Shown here in pieces: positions 24,041 to 33,359 of a stretch of 64,000 bases of DNA. The notes under the pieces were generated by a model. It was not told where the DNA came from and did no database searches. It saw nothing but the letters and a program-made list of their open reading frames with translations. The position numbers were made by a program, and so were the translations under genes. The DNA lies in NCBI RefSeq assembly GCF_013402795.1, contig NZ_CP058595.1:1275501-1339500 (forward strand), in the 5' to 3' direction. Numbering within the stretch: the first letter of the stretch is position 1; every line of letters starts with the position of its first letter. The stretch is from Costertonia aggregata. Lineage in GTDB: Bacteria > Bacteroidota > Bacteroidia > Flavobacteriales > Flavobacteriaceae.

Positions 24041-26266
24041 TCAAAACTGTTTTAAAAAAGTGATCTTACTGATAAACTGGGTGCTCTGCTGCAATGGGTC
24101 GAAAATATTGGTCTGGGTATCGTTGAACACCAAATAGATAAACGACAGGGGCATATACTCCCAACTAAACCGAACATTCCATCTGCCTTGTTCATCAAAA
24201 CTGTTATATTGGTAAAACGTGGAAAGCTGTACTCTTGGATTTAAGGCCAATCGCAGACTGGCCGTGTATAAGTCCGTATTGAGATTCTCCCTTAAAATTC
24301 CGACCCTGTTGATATTGTTATGTTCATAATCAGCAGTCAAAGCGATATGAGGTAAGGGGGCATATCGTAGGCCACCTGTAAAAGTATTTCGTGTGCCATC
24401 GTAAAAATTACCGAAATCGTAACTGACGGACCCTGAAAATTTCTTGGACTGGTCGGTATTGTATCTTAAAAGGTATCGTGTGTAATTGTAATCGCCTTGG
24501 GCAATCCGGAGTCCCAAAGGCGCAAAATCAAAGTTGATGTTCTGCCAGGTCGGGGTAAAGGAAGCCTCGACAAAACTATTGTCCTTAAACCATGTGAAGA
24601 TTGGGAAAATGTATAGGCTTGCTTGCTGAAACTGCCCAAAATCCTCAAAATCGTGGTAATAATTAAGAAAAGTCCCAGGGTCCCAACGGCGTACAAAGGG
24701 AAGCCATTTTGGCCGTAGTATAGCATACCCGCCAGGACTATGGTACATTACATCTTTTTGAAAGACAAAGCCCATGTCGGGTGCATAGTCTTGACTCACA
24801 AAAGTGTTCAGGTATCCCATGTAGTATTTGTTCGTTCGGGCTCCTGCGAATAATCGTCCAGAGTAACCTGTATCTCCGGTCTCACTATCCAAGGAAGTGG
24901 ATAATAGGTACGACAAAGTAAGCTCACTTTTCGGTCGTATCAATCCATCGATGGATACGGTTGTATTGTTTCGGCTAGCGAGGCCCAAATCATTTGAGGA
25001 ATCATCTCTTCTGTAAGTAACCATGGCCCCAACATTATTTTCCTTTCCATAGTTTAGGGTGTATCGTCCCACTCCGAACGTACTGCCCGTACTGCTGCCG
25101 GTCTCTCGTTGGCGTACGGCCAATGCGGCTATAGTACGTTTTTCATTACGATCGGTATATCGTGCCCCTGCATCCAAGGGGGCGGGAGCTGCATTAAAAG
25201 TGTTGTCCAAGCCGATGGTACGGCTAAAGAAAGGGCGTAATTGAGAGTTCCCGCCTCCTGCCCAAATACCAGAATTTTCCAAAAAGAACTGTCGTCGCTC
25301 AGGGAAGAAAATGTTGAAGCGTTCCAGGTTGTTCACGGCCCGGTCTACATCGGCCTGAGCAAAATCAGTATTGATGGTCAGGTCGAGCACCGCATTTGGG
25401 TTGATGGCCCATTTCACATCACCGCCGACCTTGGGTTCGCTCAATTTACCGGTCAGTACATCGCCTGTTTTGTTCTCGTCGTATTGGTAGAGCGCGTAGG
25501 GTTCAATTCGGATGTTCGCCGAAGGCGGAGGTACTTCCAATCCGGTCAACTTAGCGGCATAGGTCATCCTATTTTCGGAAAAGGATTGCGGAATGGCGGG
25601 AAAAACCGTTTTTTCGTAGTCCTTTCGGGCCAATCGAAAAAACGTAATGCCCCATTCGACGGGAACACCGTCTATGGGTTTATCATATCGAATGGATTTG
25701 AAAGGGATGGCAAATTCCGCATAGTAGCCCTTATCGGTACGTTCGGTACGCACCCGCCAAAGAGCATTCCAGTCCTCATCCCTGTTATTATCATTAAAGG
25801 TCTGGACGTCTTGCTGGTTTCCGTAGGGAGTCGTTTGAAACGAAACCGCATACTGTTTTGTGTTCTGGGCATCGATTTGAACTCCGAAGACATCATTTTC
25901 GAGTCCGTTGAAATCCCGGCTCAAATCCTGCATTCGAATGCCTTTTTTGCCTAGGGAGTCTTGGGCAAAAATCCCAAAGTACAGGTTTTTGTCATCAAAA
26001 AGGATGCGAACCTCGGTAGGATTCTTAATGGCACCGCCCTGTACGGGCTCTACCCGAAAAAAGTCGGTAATGGGTTCGGCCAAATTCCAATCGGACTCAT
26101 CCAATCTTCCGTCTACGGTTATCGTACTATTGGCTCTTGACGCCATAATGGTTACAGGCGTTTCCGGTGGTTGAAAATTTTGTGTGTCGTATTGCGAGAA
26201 TACTATTGTTGCGACCAAAACTAAACACCATGTCATTATTGATCTTATATTTGAAATAACGGTCAT
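24041..26266 (-). CDS. DUF5916 outer-membrane protein with CBM9-like N-terminal domain
   Basis: 741 residues from ATG 26266 ('MTVISNIRSIMTWCLVLVAT'). The frame extends 18 codons upstream, but this start gives a clean signal peptide. Residues 30-210 form a carbohydrate-binding family 9-like beta-sandwich ('ITVDGRLDESDWNLAEPI', 'VRILFDDKNLYFGIFAQDS', 'GYYAEFAIPFKSIRY'). The remainder is a long beta-barrel region typical of DUF5916, with alternating strands such as 'FSGSVSYDFGNFYDG' and a terminal 'SKITFLKQF'. The CBM9-like fold does not prove sugar binding. It follows the ABC permease genes on the same strand. Confidence 0.87.
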   Translation of the reverse strand: MTVISNIRSIMTWCLVLVATIVFSQYDTQNFQPPETPVTIMASRANSTITVDGRLDESDWNLAEPITDFFRVEPVQGGAIKNPTEVRILFDDKNLYFGIFAQDSLGKKGIRMQDLSRDFNGLENDVFGVQIDAQNTKQYAVSFQTTPYGNQQDVQTFNDNNRDEDWNALWRVRTERTDKGYYAEFAIPFKSIRYDKPIDGVPVEWGITFFRLARKDYEKTVFPAIPQSFSENRMTYAAKLTGLEVPPPSANIRIEPYALYQYDENKTGDVLTGKLSEPKVGGDVKWAINPNAVLDLTINTDFAQADVDRAVNNLERFNIFFPERRQFFLENSGIWAGGGNSQLRPFFSRTIGLDNTFNAAPAPLDAGARYTDRNEKRTIAALAVRQRETGSSTGSTFGVGRYTLNYGKENNVGAMVTYRRDDSSNDLGLASRNNTTVSIDGLIRPKSELTLSYLLSTSLDSETGDTGYSGRLFAGARTNKYYMGYLNTFVSQDYAPDMGFVFQKDVMYHSPGGYAILRPKWLPFVRRWDPGTFLNYYHDFEDFGQFQQASLYIFPIFTWFKDNSFVEASFTPTWQNINFDFAPLGLRIAQGDYNYTRYLLRYNTDQSKKFSGSVSYDFGNFYDGTRNTFTGGLRYAPLPHIALTADYEHNNINRVGILRENLNTDLYTASLRLALNPRVQLSTFYQYNSFDEQGRWNVRFSWEYMPLSFIYLVFNDTQTNIFDPLQQSTQFISKITFLKQF

Positions 26267-26414
26267 CTTATGATATTTTCTTTGTTCTTTTACCCAAATC
26301 TCTTGTAATTGCGAAGACATCCTCTAAAAAAGAACTTTTATGAAATAGATTTACTTCGAATCCATTTCATACTTAATTCTTTACACATAATTGTGTATGA
26401 CATTAAATATTTAT

Positions 26415-27761
26415 TTAATGTAATCTTCTTCCAATCGCAAAGCAGCATAATAAAATGACAAGAGTTACAGTCAATAAAGGCCAAATAACATGCATCCGCT
26501 TTTTATCGTTCATCTCGCTATAGCTATATTTTGGTGTGAACTTTGCCCAGTCTATCATATCCCCCGACAACTCTGTAAATATCTTCGGATAAAAGAACAA
26601 TCGCAGTTCCTCATGAAAATCACTGGTTGCATCCAGAAAGTTTAGTTGTTCATCAAGACTGGTTCCTGCGAGCTCGTTCAATGCCAATTGTAAATGCATA
26701 TTGGGCAGGAATGCAGACAACTTTTTACTAGCAGCTTCGCGTTCCCTCATTTTCTGCCGTAACGCCTTGGTATCTTGGGCAGAATCATCATCGCCCATTT
26801 GTTGCATAGCATAATACCATATCCAATTAAAACCATCGGTAGGATATCCGAATGCTTCGAATTGTGGATAATGTTCGTAGAACTTTTGCAGGGTTTCCCT
26901 TTTATCGGTATCCCATTTGGTGTGATACCCATCACGCTGGCTGATCATCGTACTCAAAGCTTCGGGAACCGGATACCTGTTCGTTACATACGCATTGATT
27001 CCGGCCGGTAACAATATCAATAAAACCAACCAGCTAGCGAGTAGCAACAGCGCATTAAAACTTGAGTTCCTGTTAAAATTGATTACGAAAAAGCATAAGG
27101 CGAACCAAAATGCGACGTAGCATACCGATAGGAGTACCACCATCATAAAATTTACATCAAAAGGAATCGACAATACGATTTTAGCACCTGCGAGCAGTAT
27201 CCCAAGCACCATATAGATGAGTATGACCCGAACAGATAACTTTAGCAATAAGTATTTCAGTTTTGAAGGCGTCTGTACCGATACCAATCGCCAAGTGCCT
27301 GTCTCGGTTTCTTCGGATAACAGATTGAAAGTGAAGACAATAATCAAAAGTGGAAAAATATAAATCAAAACGAAAGACAGATCTAGGTTTCCGGATTGTA
27401 AATTCATGGGATTGACCAGATCGGTATCATAGCGTTGCCCCTCCAAATTTTTAATGGTGATGCGCTGTATGTTGGGGTTTACATCGCTTTGACCAATGGA
27501 AAGTCCCGAAAGATTGTCAGGGTTATTTACAAATGCGAATTTGAGATAGTACATCAGAAGTCCTAAATCGTCTTTGTGCAATGCCACATTGCGTTCAATA
27601 TGACTTTTTTGGTAACTCTCGACTTGGTCGATCGCTGCTCTCTTTTGTGATAGAAATTGATGACCGATACCGATGCTTATTGCACCCAATACGAGCGTGA
27701 GAACCAAACTAGCCATAACCGCCCTCGACCTTAAAAATTGTAAAAAGAGAAGTTTGTACAT
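26415..27761 (-). CDS. ABC transporter permease, DUF3526 type (second of pair)
   Basis: 448 residues from ATG 27761 ('MYKLLFLQFLRSRAVMASLV'), 2 bp after the stop of the first permease. One N-terminal helix is followed by a large extracytoplasmic domain of about 100 residues. A helix cluster follows ('LIYIFPLLIIVFTFNLLSEE', 'LLSVCYVAFWFALCFFVINF', 'LLLASWLVLLILLPAGINAY'), then a second soluble part and a C-terminal helix. 'SEETETGTWRLVSVQTPS' is the cytoplasmic coupling segment seen in ABC-2/DUF3526 permeases. It presumably pairs with the permease at 27764 and the ATPase at 31815. Confidence 0.87.
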   Translation of the reverse strand: MYKLLFLQFLRSRAVMASLVLTLVLGAISIGIGHQFLSQKRAAIDQVESYQKSHIERNVALHKDDLGLLMYYLKFAFVNNPDNLSGLSIGQSDVNPNIQRITIKNLEGQRYDTDLVNPMNLQSGNLDLSFVLIYIFPLLIIVFTFNLLSEETETGTWRLVSVQTPSKLKYLLLKLSVRVILIYMVLGILLAGAKIVLSIPFDVNFMMVVLLSVCYVAFWFALCFFVINFNRNSSFNALLLLASWLVLLILLPAGINAYVTNRYPVPEALSTMISQRDGYHTKWDTDKRETLQKFYEHYPQFEAFGYPTDGFNWIWYYAMQQMGDDDSAQDTKALRQKMREREAASKKLSAFLPNMHLQLALNELAGTSLDEQLNFLDATSDFHEELRLFFYPKIFTELSGDMIDWAKFTPKYSYSEMNDKKRMHVIWPLLTVTLVILLCCFAIGRRLH

Positions 27762-27763
27762 GG

Positions 27764-29212
27764 CTATAGCGCTTTTGCTTTTTTTGAAAGATACCCTAGA
27801 CCTAGAAAGGAAAATAGCACCCAACCCAATAAGGAGAAAATACCTAATGAGGCTTCTTTTACTGAACTTTGTAAAAGTTGCATACGGTGCTCAAAATCAG
27901 GGAATTCTTCCCAATGTTCTTGTCTGACTACATTGACTTTTCCTTCAGAATTCTTTACCCTAGCACCAATATATTCCATTTGAAGCTCGTTCATTTCCTG
28001 TGCCAATTGGTAGCGGTAGGTTTCCGCCTGATCTTGAAAATCGACATATCCTTTAAAATCGGTTCCGGTAAAAGCCATGGATATGTTCTTGACGGCGACA
28101 AAGGGGTTCAGAACGGCGGTATAACGGCTCACATTATTCTGCTTTTCGTAAATATTCAGTAGGCTGTCATGATGTTTCTTGTAAAGGTGGGCGCTTGTTT
28201 TTTCGCCTTCCCGCATCACAAAACCCCCATAGTTGAAAGGAAGTTGGGTCACCGAATCGACCCCATGAACCGTTAAAACCGAGTCTTTTAATCGATTGAA
28301 GTAAGGGTCATCGGGATTATGACTATCGCCTTTTTTGATAACATCACGCTCCACGGCCGATTGAAAACTCAATTTCGAAGGGGTAGGATATAGCGCATTG
28401 CCTACAGCTTGAGCAGTTTTAGGAACCAACACAACCATCAATAACCATATGCCCAATAGGGTAAGCAAGGCATTCTTGGCCGAACGCGACGTAGTTGATA
28501 CCACGATACTCAAAACTGATAAAACCAGAAGAAACAGGACATGTCCCAGAAACAACACTAAAAAACGTTGCCAAGAATCCCCTATATCCGTGGGAATATC
28601 CCCGAAAACCAAAAAGAGCATCGTAACGAGAACAATGGGTGCAAAAAACAGTAACGCTACCACAAATAACCCTAAGGCCTTACCCAACAGAATTTCTTTC
28701 CATTGCGCCCCTTGCGATAACAGAATCTTCAAAGTCCCGTTTTCCCTTTCGGATACGACAACGGAAAATCCCAAAAAGAAGAGAATCAACGGCAGTACCA
28801 ATTGTAAAAGCATGGCCATGCTCAATTCCCCAAAACGCAAGGTTCCCGTTGAAAACCCTGCATCTGAAAAATTGACACTATTCTGTCTGTGCGCTTCCAG
28901 AAAAACAGCATTGCCCGTAAAGCTTTCTATACCATACTCGAACATGCTCAGCGGCTGCTTCATACGAAAGGCGAACGAACCGAAATGCGCCATACGATGG
29001 GGATGCTTATCGGGGTTCGCTTCCCAACTTTGCCGTGCCTTCCGCTGATGTTCCAATCGAATTGCATTTTGTTGCGAATAATTGGTAATACCACTGACCG
29101 CAGCATAAGCGGTAAGCAGCATAAAAATGCCCAGTAACACATAAATTACTTTGGTCTTAAAGGCATTTTTAAGGAAATGCCGCATAAACAGTCCTACATT
29201 CGCTCTTCTCAT
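27764..29212 (-). CDS. ABC transporter permease, DUF3526 type (first of pair)
   Basis: 482 residues ('MRRANVGLFMRHFLKNAFKT'), with the same architecture as the gene at 26415: N-terminal helix, extracytoplasmic domain, then 'LQLVLPLILFFLGFSVVVSE' and 'RENGTLKILLSQGAQWKEIL'. This coupling helix is the ABC-2 hallmark. 'LLTLLGIWLLMVVLVPKTAQ' and a C-terminal helix complete the membrane domain. The two permeases probably form a heterodimer. The start lies 5 bp after the stop of the TonB receptor gene, so receptor and permeases are one operon. Confidence 0.87.
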   Translation of the reverse strand: MRRANVGLFMRHFLKNAFKTKVIYVLLGIFMLLTAYAAVSGITNYSQQNAIRLEHQRKARQSWEANPDKHPHRMAHFGSFAFRMKQPLSMFEYGIESFTGNAVFLEAHRQNSVNFSDAGFSTGTLRFGELSMAMLLQLVLPLILFFLGFSVVVSERENGTLKILLSQGAQWKEILLGKALGLFVVALLFFAPIVLVTMLFLVFGDIPTDIGDSWQRFLVLFLGHVLFLLVLSVLSIVVSTTSRSAKNALLTLLGIWLLMVVLVPKTAQAVGNALYPTPSKLSFQSAVERDVIKKGDSHNPDDPYFNRLKDSVLTVHGVDSVTQLPFNYGGFVMREGEKTSAHLYKKHHDSLLNIYEKQNNVSRYTAVLNPFVAVKNISMAFTGTDFKGYVDFQDQAETYRYQLAQEMNELQMEYIGARVKNSEGKVNVVRQEHWEEFPDFEHRMQLLQSSVKEASLGIFSLLGWVLFSFLGLGYLSKKAKAL

Positions 29213-29217
29213 AATCC

Positions 29218-31713
29218 TTAGAATTTATAAGTCGCATTCAACAGCACATTCCTGGGTGCTCCAGGGCCCAATCTTGAAGGGTTAAGACCACCCAACCAAT
29301 ACGTTTCATCAAATAAATTGTTCAACTTAAGTGTTAGCTGAATGCCTGTATTGTTAGGCCTGTAATACACAGCGGCATCAAATATGGTATAGCTCGGCAA
29401 TAGTACTCTACCGGTATCGTACGCAGGATTGTACCAGGTAAATCTTTCATCTACATACTGCGCACCAAAACCAAGTCCAACTCCTCTTAAGGTTTTGTTC
29501 ATAAAATCATAGCGTCCCCAGAAATTAGCGGTATGTCTAGGAGCACCTCCAATAGGTTCTCCAATAAATTCTTCGATGGCGTCCTCTACGATTTCAGCAT
29601 CTGCGAAACCATATGACGCTACGAGTTGAAAGTTTGGTGATACGTAACCGGAAATATCCATTTCAAAACCTGTACTTCTTTGTTCTCCACGTGTTGTAAG
29701 GTTATCCAAATCAAAGGTGTCCCCTAGCAAGATATTTTTTTGGGTAATATTGAAAATGGCCAGGTTGGCAAATATTCTTCCGTTCAAGAACTCCCCTTTG
29801 GCACCTGCTTCTAACAAGCTGCTTTCCAAGGGGTCAAACCTACCCGGCGAGGCCGCCCAAAAGAAACCTTCGGCGGTCGGTGATAACGAAACCGTATTGG
29901 TATGGGGTTGAAATCCCTCTAAATAGGTGGCATATGCACTAATGCTATTGGTTACTTCATAGGTAAGGCCAAGTCGAGGCACAAAGGCGTTGGTCTTAAA
30001 TTCTTCTTCATCCCCCTCGTAATCAAAAATGTCAGTAAACCATTCATATCGTAAATTCACCAAGGCAGAGAATCTTCCGAGCTTAAACTGGTTTTGAAGG
30101 TAAATACCGTTCGAAGATGCCAAATTTGCAGGAATCGTTAGTTCAGAAAGATTGTAATCACTGACATCCCTGGCGCCATTAAAAGGATCTTCCAAATTGA
30201 AAAAAGTCGCAGCAGGTTTTGGTATCGTAACACCATCGACAACGATTTGTTGAAAATTATCCGGATTTTCCGGGTCAAAATTAGACTGCCCCCCATCAAC
30301 GGTCAGATATCTTCTAGCCCTTAGGAACCCTGCTCCGATTTTTCGTTCCCAACGGGTACCGTCAAAGCCGACCAATATTTTATTGGTAACCTTACCTTTT
30401 TTGAGGTCGTAGGTAAAATAGGTGCTAAAATTATCCGTTTCCCAAAACTGCTGTCTTTCATCATAACGAAGCCTTGCCAATGTAGGAATCACGTTACCTT
30501 CAATATCGACCACAGTACCACCAACTCTATGCTCAGCCAAATCTTCATCCCAAGTTTGCTTCATGAACTGCGCGTTGAAACCAAGGTTATCGGTCAACTT
30601 TTTGCTGAAGTTGGCCATAAAAATGAACTCTTTGTTTTTATAATGATCGCTCGATGCCCCGACATTTCTTGTAATCGGGGTACTGTTCAAATCAAATTCC
30701 CCGTTAATGGCACCGAAGATAGGCTGACCTCTATCCAAATTACCTTCTGCATCGTTATAAATCATTTCTACGTTCAACGATGTATTCTCATTTGGAATAT
30801 AACTTAAGGATGGAGAAAACAGAATTGCATTGTTATTCACGACATCTCTAAACGAATCGGCCTCTTGAATTGCGGCATTAAAACGATATAACAAGGTCTT
30901 TGATTCGTTTAGGGGTCCGGTAAAATCGGCCGTTGCCCGTAAGGTGCCAAAACTACCTGTTGTAGCCGAGACTTCACTTCGTTTTTCTCGTAAGGGTTTT
31001 TTCGTTACTATATTAACGGTACCTCCGGGATCCGCACTGGAAAAAGTTACCGATGATGGCCCTTTTATAACCTCGACCCGTTCTAAATGTGCCGTAATGG
31101 GCTGTAAAAAATAATATTGGCGAGTTCGCATTCCGTTGAGTACTTGACCGTCGTCCCCTTGGGTAATACCTCTTATATTATAGTGGTTGTACAGACCGGT
31201 TACCGTAACGTTGCTTACCGTTTTCACCGCATCAGGTAATTGAAAGGCCAATCGGTCCGCTATTAATTCCTTGGTTACCGAGGTGATGGCCTGCGGAAGT
31301 TCTTTATTTTTGATAGCCACTTTCGTTGCCGAGAAGGAGTAATCACTGTTGTAATCGGTTCTGGCCCGCCCAACGACTTCAACACTTTGTAATTTTTCGA
31401 TGGATTCTATCAATACGATCGTATCCAAAACAAATGCGTTTGAGGAACCAATGTCAATAGACCGCTGCTGGGAAACATACCCCAGATAACGTACCTCGAA
31501 CTGGTAGGCACCTTGGGGCACGTTCAACTCAAAGGCACCGTCACCATCCGTAAGGACTCCAAATGTATTCTCCGAATTGGTCAGTGCTACCGTTGCCCCG
31601 AATATCGGTTTGTTCTGTTCATCCACAACCGAACCTGATACGGCTACTTGGGCGTTGACGCTGCCCATAAAACCAAAAAGGAGTAATAAATATACTGTAT
31701 TCGTAATTTTCAT
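29218..31713 (-). CDS. TonB-dependent outer-membrane receptor, siderophore type
   Basis: 831 residues from ATG 31713 ('MKITNTVYLLLLFGFMGSVN'). The order is: signal peptide; CarboxypepD_reg-like domain at residues 22-110 ('VSGSVVDEQNKPIFGATVAL'); plug with 'LPQAITSVTKELIADRLAFQ', 'NHYNIRGI' and 'ERVEVIKGPSSVTFSSADPG'; and a 22-strand-type barrel ending in 'NVLLNATYKF' with C-terminal Phe. The plug motif 'QGDDGQVLNGMRTRQYYFLQ' and the FhuA/FpvA-like layout suggest uptake of a ferric siderophore or similar metal chelate. There is no SusD partner, so a glycan role is unlikely. It sits between the ABC ATPase and the permease genes. Confidence 0.9.
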   Translation of the reverse strand: MKITNTVYLLLLFGFMGSVNAQVAVSGSVVDEQNKPIFGATVALTNSENTFGVLTDGDGAFELNVPQGAYQFEVRYLGYVSQQRSIDIGSSNAFVLDTIVLIESIEKLQSVEVVGRARTDYNSDYSFSATKVAIKNKELPQAITSVTKELIADRLAFQLPDAVKTVSNVTVTGLYNHYNIRGITQGDDGQVLNGMRTRQYYFLQPITAHLERVEVIKGPSSVTFSSADPGGTVNIVTKKPLREKRSEVSATTGSFGTLRATADFTGPLNESKTLLYRFNAAIQEADSFRDVVNNNAILFSPSLSYIPNENTSLNVEMIYNDAEGNLDRGQPIFGAINGEFDLNSTPITRNVGASSDHYKNKEFIFMANFSKKLTDNLGFNAQFMKQTWDEDLAEHRVGGTVVDIEGNVIPTLARLRYDERQQFWETDNFSTYFTYDLKKGKVTNKILVGFDGTRWERKIGAGFLRARRYLTVDGGQSNFDPENPDNFQQIVVDGVTIPKPAATFFNLEDPFNGARDVSDYNLSELTIPANLASSNGIYLQNQFKLGRFSALVNLRYEWFTDIFDYEGDEEEFKTNAFVPRLGLTYEVTNSISAYATYLEGFQPHTNTVSLSPTAEGFFWAASPGRFDPLESSLLEAGAKGEFLNGRIFANLAIFNITQKNILLGDTFDLDNLTTRGEQRSTGFEMDISGYVSPNFQLVASYGFADAEIVEDAIEEFIGEPIGGAPRHTANFWGRYDFMNKTLRGVGLGFGAQYVDERFTWYNPAYDTGRVLLPSYTIFDAAVYYRPNNTGIQLTLKLNNLFDETYWLGGLNPSRLGPGAPRNVLLNATYKF

Positions 31714-31814
31714 ATATGTTTTATTTTGATTGTGACCTACTACCATCTTCCGATTGAAGCATCTTGTTTGGTCTTGAAAATCGATGCCATTTTAAATCGA
31801 GATGGCTTATGGCC

Positions 31815-32510
31815 TTAGATTGTTTTTAAATAGAGTTCCTGTAATTCATTGGCATTGATAGCTTTGGTATCTTCCGAATACACCAAAGAGCCCTCTTTCA
31901 TAATGCCTATTGTAGTGCCGACATTTACCGCATTAAAAAGGTCATGGGTCGCCATGAAAATGGACTTCCCCATTTGGCTCAATTCTTTACAGATAGCGGT
32001 AAATTCTACCGTCGCCTTTGGGTCAAGACCGGATATGGGTTCATCCATGAATATAAAGTCAGCATTTTTTGATAGGGCAATGGCAATACCGACCTTTTGG
32101 CGCATTCCCTTGGAGTAGGAATCCAGTTTTTTGGTATGTGCCGCTTCTTGCAATCCTGCTTTTAACAAGTAGGCGGCCAACTCATCCTTTGTATACCGAA
32201 ACCCTGCGATACGGCTAAAAAAATCAAGGTTTTCCAATCCGGAAAGATTGCCGTACAATTGCACCACTTCGGGTATATAGGCAATCATTTTTGAGGTGGC
32301 GTTACTATTTGGTTTTACCTCAACACCATTTATCAAAGCCTTGCCGCTCGTTGCAGGTAACAGGCCAAGAAATAAATTTATAGTGGTGGTCTTACCAGCT
32401 CCGTTTTGGCCCAGCAAACAGAAAATCTCACCTTGAGCAACGGAAAGGTTTAAATTGCTCAATGCTTCGTGCCCACCATATCTTTTTGTAAGATTGATTG
32501 CTTCTAACAT
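31815..32510 (-). CDS. ABC transporter ATP-binding protein
   Basis: A 231-residue nucleotide-binding subunit with a full motif set: Walker A 'GQNGAGKTTTINLF' near residue 35, signature-like 'YSKGMRQKVGIAIAL', Walker B 'ADFIFMDEPISGLDPKA' and the H-loop His in 'IFMATHDLFNAV'. The signature is YSKGMRQ in place of LSGGQ, typical of ABC-2 exporters of the NosF/CcmA-like group. It is the energy unit for the two permeases at 26415 and 27764. It is upstream of the receptor gene on the same strand. Confidence 0.92.
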   Translation of the reverse strand: MLEAINLTKRYGGHEALSNLNLSVAQGEIFCLLGQNGAGKTTTINLFLGLLPATSGKALINGVEVKPNSNATSKMIAYIPEVVQLYGNLSGLENLDFFSRIAGFRYTKDELAAYLLKAGLQEAAHTKKLDSYSKGMRQKVGIAIALSKNADFIFMDEPISGLDPKATVEFTAICKELSQMGKSIFMATHDLFNAVNVGTTIGIMKEGSLVYSEDTKAINANELQELYLKTI

Positions 32511-32623
32511 CTGAATCTATATAAATAGGATTAAAAAATAGCGTATAGCCCAGATACGGACTATATACGACCGAATGCTTTGGTTATCCGAGAAAACCAA
32601 AGATTCATAAAACAAAAAGGATG

Positions 32624-32941
32624 CTAGACTACGGGCGGCCCTCTAGGGCATTGCTGTTCTTGAGATAGAACAATAGCGAATTCTACTATATCTTGAAGAA
32701 AATAGTAAGAAGAAAAGTTTAATTCGTAAACAACAGAATCTTCAACAAATAATTGCTTATCAAAATAAAAGCTGCAGATTTGACAATCCGAATCGTCATG
32801 AGCGATTATTTGAAGAACATCACTGTCAACGATTTCTATAGCACCTTGTACATGTGATTGCGAGTGAAAAAACAAAACAACAGGTAGGGACAACACATAA
32901 AATGCCAAAACACCGGTTAGTATTTGAATTCTGTTTTTCAC
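32624..32941 (-). CDS. Small DUF2946-like membrane-anchored protein
   Basis: A 105-residue protein with one N-terminal hydrophobic segment ('ILTGVLAFYVLSLPVVLFFH'), a 'DSDCQICSFYF' Cys pair and a C-terminal 'CPRGPPVV'. An Arg-x-Pro-Pro end and a C-x-x-C centre are features I associate with DUF2946-like proteins found beside copper and TonB genes. Metal sensing or chaperoning is a guess. It is the first gene of the minus-strand receptor/ABC cluster and diverges from the regulator at 33360. Confidence 0.62.
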   Translation of the reverse strand: MKNRIQILTGVLAFYVLSLPVVLFFHSQSHVQGAIEIVDSDVLQIIAHDDSDCQICSFYFDKQLFVEDSVVYELNFSSYYFLQDIVEFAIVLSQEQQCPRGPPVV

Positions 32942-33359
32942 GGTTACTAAAGTAAGGTATTTTTTATTTTATACATATTCATAAATGTTATTCTTTTATA
33001 GATTTTATCGTTTATTACCAAAATATAATATTGGAAATGTTTTTAAGTCCATACGATATTAAGAACGTACGCGCCAACTTTGAATCGACGAAAGCCTTCC
33101 AAAGCATATCGTAGATTATAAGGTTTCTCACGAACCATATTTAAGATGGTTGTTTATGATTTTTACCCTTTTGAGCATTCATATTTAGTCTCAAAGAAAT
33201 TGGTTTTGTAAAACACAATTATAATAGGTTGGATTATTCGAATTTTGAACCATCTATTTCAATCGAGCTCCAGAATATGTATGTTAATTTTTGCCATATT
33301 TTGATTACTATGTACATTTAGTCAAAATATCCCAACCTGGTATCCTTCTAAAACCCTGT
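32942..33359. other. Divergent intergenic region upstream of the hybrid regulator
   Basis: About 420 bp, AT-rich, separating the minus-strand transporter cluster from the plus-strand regulator. It holds the promoters of both by position. I find no gene, no clear TAnnTTTG element and no significant hairpin. A short GC-richer patch at 33064-33120 has no readable product. Confidence 0.45.

Noticed and set aside
25241-25954. 237-codon open frame on the plus strand
   Set aside because: It is antisense to the DUF5916 gene, whose signal peptide, domains and barrel pattern are clear; the plus frame has no family features.
28449-29048. 199-codon open frame on the plus strand
   Set aside because: Antisense to the first DUF3526-type permease; composition reflects the hydrophobic codons opposite.
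29218-31713. SusC/SusD glycan-uptake locus
   Set aside because: The receptor has a siderophore-type plug and there is no SusD-like lipoprotein or glycoside hydrolase anywhere in the cluster.
33064-33180. Possible transposase remnant upstream of the hybrid regulator
   Set aside because: Neither strand gives a recognisable transposase motif, and stops interrupt all frames.
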